DNA from: DRPN01 sp964599235
GTDB taxonomy: Bacteria; Bacteroidota; Bacteroidia; Bacteroidales; VadinHA17
NCBI GenBank assembly: GCA_964599235.1
Contig: CAZRDX010000031.1
Location: forward strand, 62,001 to 126,000
Reading direction: 5' to 3'
DNA: 64,000 bases
Under the pieces are notes generated by a model that saw nothing but the letters and a program-made list of their open reading frames with translations, did not search any database and was not told the origin of the DNA. The translations under genes were made by a program, and so were the position numbers. Positions 60,343-64,000 of the stretch are shown piece by piece. Within the stretch, counting starts at the first letter, position 1; each line of letters starts with the position of its first letter.

Positions 60343-61086
60343 ATGAGAACCACGATCCTTCTTTCGCTGATGCTGCTCTTCTTCCCCGCCTGCAAGTCGG
60401 GCCACAGCGGTGGTGAGCAGCAGGCTGCCGTACCGCCCGAGGACGGCGAGCAGGCCACCCTCTCCCAGGCGCCGGGAACGGCTCCGGCCGTCACCGACAC
60501 CACCTTCACCTTCGACAACTGCGAGGTCGGCAGGCTGCCCGAAGGATGGAGCGAAGGCTTCACAGGACAAGGCAGCGGCACCCACTGGGCCGTCACCGAC
60601 GACAACGGCAACAAGGTGCTGGCACAGCTCTCCTCCGACAACCCCAGCTACCACTTCAACGTCGTAGTGTACGACGGTCTGGAGCTCACGAACCCCGAGC
60701 TGGAGGTGCGCTTCAAAGGAGTGGCCGGTAAAACGGACCAGGGAGGCGGCTTCGTCTGGCGCTTCACCGACTTTGACAATTACTACATCGTACGGGCCAA
60801 TCCCCTGGAAGACAATGTCGTGCTGTACAAGGTCGAGAAAGGCAAACGCACCGACCTACCCCTGGTAGGCCAGGGCCGCACCTACGGCATGAAGGTGGAA
60901 CCTCTGGGTAACGACTGGAACACTCTGAAACTCACTGTGCAGGACGACCTCTTCACCGTATGGCTCAACGGAAAGAAACTGTATGAGGTGCGCGACACCA
61001 CCTTCACCGGCGCCGGCAAGATCGGCCTCTGGACCAAGGCGGATGCCGTCACCTGGTTCGATGATCTGCACGTGCAGGGAAAATAG
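60343..61086 (+). CDS. Lipoprotein with concanavalin-like (DUF1080/laminin-G-like) domain
   Basis: The 247-residue protein has a lipobox (LFFPAC, Cys17), an Ala/Gln/Pro-rich linker (to about 50) and one beta-sandwich of about 190 residues: DNCEVGRLPEGWSEG, GGGFVWRFTDFDNYYIVRAN, NTLKLTVQDDLFTVWLNGKKLYEV and GKIGLWTKADAVTWFDDLHV. This is the fold of DUF1080/3-keto-glycoside hydrolases and laminin-G-like binding domains; no catalytic residues can be assigned, so carbohydrate binding is more likely. It lies 17 bases after the importer ATPase and is probably on its transcript, hinting that the importer handles a carbohydrate-related ligand. Confidence 0.82.
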   Translation: MRTTILLSLMLLFFPACKSGHSGGEQQAAVPPEDGEQATLSQAPGTAPAVTDTTFTFDNCEVGRLPEGWSEGFTGQGSGTHWAVTDDNGNKVLAQLSSDNPSYHFNVVVYDGLELTNPELEVRFKGVAGKTDQGGGFVWRFTDFDNYYIVRANPLEDNVVLYKVEKGKRTDLPLVGQGRTYGMKVEPLGNDWNTLKLTVQDDLFTVWLNGKKLYEVRDTTFTGAGKIGLWTKADAVTWFDDLHVQGK

Positions 61087-61106
61087 CACTTAAGTTTAAG
61101 GATACC

Positions 61107-62357
61107 CTATTCCTTTTTATCCTCTCCGCCGCCGGGACGGCGTGGCCGGCGACGGTGGTGGGGGCGTTTGCCCTTGCGTCTTTTTCCGGACCGTGAGGGT
61201 CTGCCGCCCGGACGCGGGGAAGCGGCCTCGTCACCGTCATCCCCCCCGAGACGGGGAATGGGATAGCCGATCAGTTTCTCGATACGCCGCAGCTTGTTCC
61301 GCTCTTCCGGCGTGACCAGCGTCACCGCCCGACCCTTGCGCCTGGCGCGGGCGGTACGCCCCACACGGTGGACATAATCTTCAGGATCCTGCGGCACATG
61401 GTAGTTGATCACCATGTCGATGTTGTCAATGTCGATGCCGCGCGAGATGACGTCGGTGGCGACGAGCACAGGCACCTCGCCCACCTTGAAACGACGGAGG
61501 ATCTCGTTGCGGTCGCTCTGCGGCAGGTCGGAGTGTATGGCATGGACGGCCAGCCCCTGCCCTCGCAGGTCACGCTCCAGCTGCCGTGCCCCCTTCTTCG
61601 TCGAAGAGAAGACCAGCACCCTGTCAAGCGCCTCGGCCGTCAGCAGCTCCTTCAGCACACGGAATTTATCACCTTCCTTCAGGAAATAGACCCCCTGCTC
61701 CACCCCTTCGGCGGGCTTGGAGACCTCGAAGTTGATCTCCACGGGATCGTGAAGGATCTTGTGGGCAAAACGCCGTATATCGGGCGACATCGTGGCCGAG
61801 AAGAGGAGATTCTGCCGTTCCTCAGGCAAACGCGAGAGGATGCTCAGGATATCCTCCTTGAAGCCCATGTCAAGCATCCTGTCGGCCTCATCGAGCACCA
61901 CCTTGCGGATCATGTCCAGGCGGGTATATCCCAGCTTGATGTGGGCCAGCAGCCGTCCCGGCGTGGCGATAAGGATGTCGGCACCTTTGACGATGGCCTT
62001 TTTCTGCTGTTCGAACTCCATGGCATCGCCACCGCCGTAGATGGCCATCGAGCTGATGTCCATGAAGTAGGTGAGGCCCGTGAACTGGGTGTCGATCTGC
62101 TGGGCCAGCTCACGCGTGGGGGCCAGGACCAGCACCGTAGGATGCTGTCCCCGGTCGGGCATCTCCAGCAACCCCTGGATGACGGGCAGCGCATAGGCCC
62201 AGGTCTTGCCCGTGCCCGTCTGGGCACAGGCGATCAGATCACGCCCCTCCAGCACCACCGGTATGCTGGCCTGCTGGATCTTCGTCGGCTCCTCAAAACC
62301 GAAGGAGGCGATGCCCTCCTGCAATGCCTCATCAAAAGGGAAATCTGTGAATCGCAT
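61107..62357 (-). CDS. DEAD-box RNA helicase, RhlE-like
   Basis: ATP-dependent RNA unwinding, typically in ribosome assembly or RNA decay in the cold. The 416-residue protein has the Q motif (GFEEPTKIQQASIP), motif I AQTGTGKT (45-52), Ia PTRELAQQ, DEAD box VLDEADRM, SAT motif, and motif VI HRVGRTARARRKG. The C-terminal 45 residues are Arg/Lys/Gly/Pro-rich (RPSRSGKRRKGKRPHHRRRPRRPGG), a basic RNA-binding tail usual for RhlE-type enzymes. It ends 20 bases from the convergent lipoprotein gene, without a visible terminator. Confidence 0.95.
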   Translation of the reverse strand: MRFTDFPFDEALQEGIASFGFEEPTKIQQASIPVVLEGRDLIACAQTGTGKTWAYALPVIQGLLEMPDRGQHPTVLVLAPTRELAQQIDTQFTGLTYFMDISSMAIYGGGDAMEFEQQKKAIVKGADILIATPGRLLAHIKLGYTRLDMIRKVVLDEADRMLDMGFKEDILSILSRLPEERQNLLFSATMSPDIRRFAHKILHDPVEINFEVSKPAEGVEQGVYFLKEGDKFRVLKELLTAEALDRVLVFSSTKKGARQLERDLRGQGLAVHAIHSDLPQSDRNEILRRFKVGEVPVLVATDVISRGIDIDNIDMVINYHVPQDPEDYVHRVGRTARARRKGRAVTLVTPEERNKLRRIEKLIGYPIPRLGGDDGDEAASPRPGGRPSRSGKRRKGKRPHHRRRPRRPGGGEDKKE

Positions 62358-62498
62358 AGACGAACCGGATTAGTTGACGACCGGCCCGCGCCGGCACCAT
62401 AAACCTACTCATTTCACCTGCAAAGATACACAGCCGCAGGAAAATTTCCGCGATGAAGAACTATTCTTTACCTTTCGACCCCCAACGACAGGCCTGCC

Positions 62499-63200
62499 AT
62501 GAAAAGATACCGCACCCTTTTCTTCGACCTCGACAATACGCTGTGGGACTTCTCCGCCAACTCCGACGAGGCCTTTGCCATCCTGTATGAACGCTACGGT
62601 CTGGCACGCCACGGCGTCACCCTGGAGCGTCTGCTGGAGGTGTACCATCGTCACAACGACAGGATGTGGGAGGACTACCGTCAGGGACGTGTCGACAAGG
62701 AGACGCTGCGGTGGAAGCGTTTTTTCCTCACCTTCTCCGAGCTGGGCTTCGGCGACGAGGAGCTGGCCCGCCGTTTCGAGAGCGAATATCTGGCCACGGC
62801 CAGGGAGATGACCCGTCTGGTGGAGGGAGCCCGCGAGGTGCTGGAGATCCTGCGGGGCAGATACCGTCTTTTCCTGCTCACCAACGGCTTCAACGAAGTG
62901 CAGTTCTTCAAGGTGGAACACAGCGGCCTGGCCCCTTATTTTGAGAAGGTGATCACCTCCGAGATGGCCGGGGCGCTGAAGCCCCATCCCCGTTTCTTCC
63001 GTTATGCCCTGGAGGTGAGCGGAGCTGATGCCGACACTTCGCTGATGATCGGCGATGATGTGGCTGCCGACATCGAAGGGGCTGCCGCCGCCGGCATCGA
63101 CACCGTGCTGTTCAACCCCCGTCGCAGGCCCCACGAAGCTCATCCCACCTACGAGATCACCCGCCTGCGGAAGCTGCTCACCATCCTGGAAGAAGCTTAG
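62499..63200 (+). CDS. YjjG-family noncanonical pyrimidine nucleotidase (HAD)
   Basis: Dephosphorylates nucleoside monophosphates, with a housecleaning role against modified pyrimidine nucleotides. The 233-residue HAD protein has motif I FFDLDNTLWDF (nucleophile and acid Asp residues), motif II LLTNGFNEVQ, the Lys in GALKPHPRFF and motif IV MIGDDVAADIEGA. The DLDNTLWDF and TNGF motifs and length are typical of YjjG. Its last four bases overlap the end of the convergent dnaB gene. Confidence 0.9.
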   Translation: MKRYRTLFFDLDNTLWDFSANSDEAFAILYERYGLARHGVTLERLLEVYHRHNDRMWEDYRQGRVDKETLRWKRFFLTFSELGFGDEELARRFESEYLATAREMTRLVEGAREVLEILRGRYRLFLLTNGFNEVQFFKVEHSGLAPYFEKVITSEMAGALKPHPRFFRYALEVSGADADTSLMIGDDVAADIEGAAAAGIDTVLFNPRRRPHEAHPTYEITRLRKLLTILEEA

Positions 63201-64000
63201 AAAGGCGGTTCGAACGAACCTTCTCCTCCGCCCGATTTGTAGAAGTCGTGGTCGCTCACGGCCGGCTCTTCGTTCATCTTCGAGCCGAGGGTCACCGTCC
63301 GCGGCAGACCGTCGTCGCCCTCCTCGAGCTCCCAGTCCTCCAGGTCGACGAACTTGGCCAGATCCTCCTTGAAGCGCAGACGCACGTCGCCGATGGGGCC
63401 GTTGCGGTGCTTGGCCAGGATGATCTCGGCAATGCCCTTTGTGGAACGTCCGTCTTCGTCTTCGTGGATGTTGTATTTCTCCGGCCGGTGGATGAAGAGC
63501 ACCATGTCGGCATCCTGCTCGATGGCGCCCGACTCGCGCAGGTCGGAGAGCTGGGGGCGTTTGTTGCCCGAGCGCAGCTCCACCGAACGGTTGAGCTGGC
63601 TGAGCGCCAGGATGGGCACATCCAGCTCCTTGGCCACCGTCTTGAGGGTGCGCGAGATGGTGCTCACCTCCTGCTCGCGGTTGCCGCGATGATCGCCCGG
63701 CGCCGTCATCAGCTGCAGATAGTCGACGATCACCACCTGCACATCATACTGCATCTTCAGCCGCCGGCACTTGGCACGGAACTCGAAAAGCGAAATGGCC
63801 GGCGTATCGTCGATGTAGATAGGTGCGTCGATGAGCTGCTTGATGTTCTCCTCCAGCCTTTTCCACTCCTCGTCGGTGAGCTTGCCGTTGCGCACCTTAT
63901 TCACCGGCAGCTCGGTCTCGGCCACGATCAGACGGTTGACCAGCTGCAGCGACGACATCTCCAGCGAAAAGATGGCCACCGGCTTCTCATGCTCGATGGC
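63197..64000 (-). CDS. dnaB: Replicative DNA helicase DnaB, C-terminal part (5' end outside window)
   Basis: Hexameric helicase of the replication fork. The 267 visible residues run from within the RecA-like ATPase domain: AIFSLEMSS follows the P-loop, which is just outside the window; VVIVDYLQLM is Walker B; LALSQLNRSVELR is the sensor; RESGAIEQDADMVLFIHR and ILAKHRNGPIGDVRL are conserved C-terminal motifs. The frame is open to base 64000. The protein ends in an acidic tail and GGGEGSFEPPF. Stop codons of this gene and the YjjG-like gene overlap. Confidence 0.96.
   Translation of the reverse strand, partial: AIEHEKPVAIFSLEMSSLQLVNRLIVAETELPVNKVRNGKLTDEEWKRLEENIKQLIDAPIYIDDTPAISLFEFRAKCRRLKMQYDVQVVIVDYLQLMTAPGDHRGNREQEVSTISRTLKTVAKELDVPILALSQLNRSVELRSGNKRPQLSDLRESGAIEQDADMVLFIHRPEKYNIHEDEDGRSTKGIAEIILAKHRNGPIGDVRLRFKEDLAKFVDLEDWELEEGDDGLPRTVTLGSKMNEEPAVSDHDFYKSGGGEGSFEPPF

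Overview
The window is GC-rich, gene-dense DNA from a Bacteroidota chromosome, most likely an anaerobic member of the Bacteroidales. The evidence is a fused MurF/alanine racemase, a type IX secretion (T9SS) C-terminal sorting domain on a nuclease, a GldB-type lipoprotein, DUF1573 and DUF4369/TlpA proteins, many lipoproteins with short lipoboxes, and several promoters matching the Bacteroidota -7 element TAnnTTTG. A two-cluster ferredoxin and a pyrophosphate-type phosphofructokinase fit anaerobic life. I see no insertion sequence, phage, CRISPR array or rRNA. One tRNA (Pro, CGG) is present. Genus cannot be set from the sequence alone.

Layout. 1-2048: 5' part of a CzcA/CusA-type metal-efflux pump. 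2.4-15.3 kb: a glycan-degradation zone on both strands with GH20 hexosaminidase, GH29 fucosidase, GH92 mannosidase, a GH172 (DUF2961) enzyme and a sulfatase, interleaved with a membrane protein, a TlpA-like lipoprotein and a MORN/YwqK-like lipoprotein. No SusC/SusD pair lies in the window. 15.3-16.4 kb: L-lactate dehydrogenase, divergent from a LacI-type regulator, with one near-perfect 20-bp operator-like palindrome between them.

16.4-30.5 kb is the most interesting part: a one-directional, tightly packed run of eleven genes. In order they are LacI regulator, SDR D-mannonate oxidoreductase (UxuB-type), PPi-type phosphofructokinase, HAD phosphatase-like protein, LarA-family nickel-pincer racemase/epimerase, Tat-exported Gfo/Idh protein, second Gfo/Idh protein, PdxB-like dehydrogenase, 6-phosphogluconate dehydrogenase, glucuronate isomerase (UxaC) and transketolase. 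It ends in a strong terminator. Mannonate dehydratase and the KDG enzymes of the usual hexuronate route are absent, while enzymes for a route through gluconate and the pentose phosphate pathway are present. I propose that the LarA-like protein epimerises D-mannonate to D-gluconate, giving glucuronate -> fructuronate -> mannonate -> gluconate -> 6-phosphogluconate -> ribulose-5-phosphate. A gluconate kinase would have to come from elsewhere. This is inference.

30.6-38.4 kb: TlpA/DUF4369 lipoprotein, DUF1573 protein, a large outer-membrane propeller/barrel protein, a half-size TSUP transporter, an M20 amidohydrolase and a 55-residue ferredoxin. 38.4-44.8 kb: GldB-like lipoprotein, a 980-bp stretch without a supportable gene, two small probably paralogous lipoproteins with an unusual leader, a LytTR/histidine-kinase pair and tRNA-Pro. 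44.8-50.4 kb: XRE-type regulator, an unknown protein, a T9SS-exported nuclease and a TonB-receptor-like outer-membrane protein. 50.7-56.8 kb: murF-alr fusion with thymidine kinase, then a coiled-coil protein with rsmI, then an outer-membrane protein. 57-61 kb: an ABC importer (binding lipoprotein, fused permease, ATPase) plus a lipoprotein. 61-64 kb: DEAD-box helicase, YjjG-like nucleotidase and the C-terminal part of replicative helicase DnaB.
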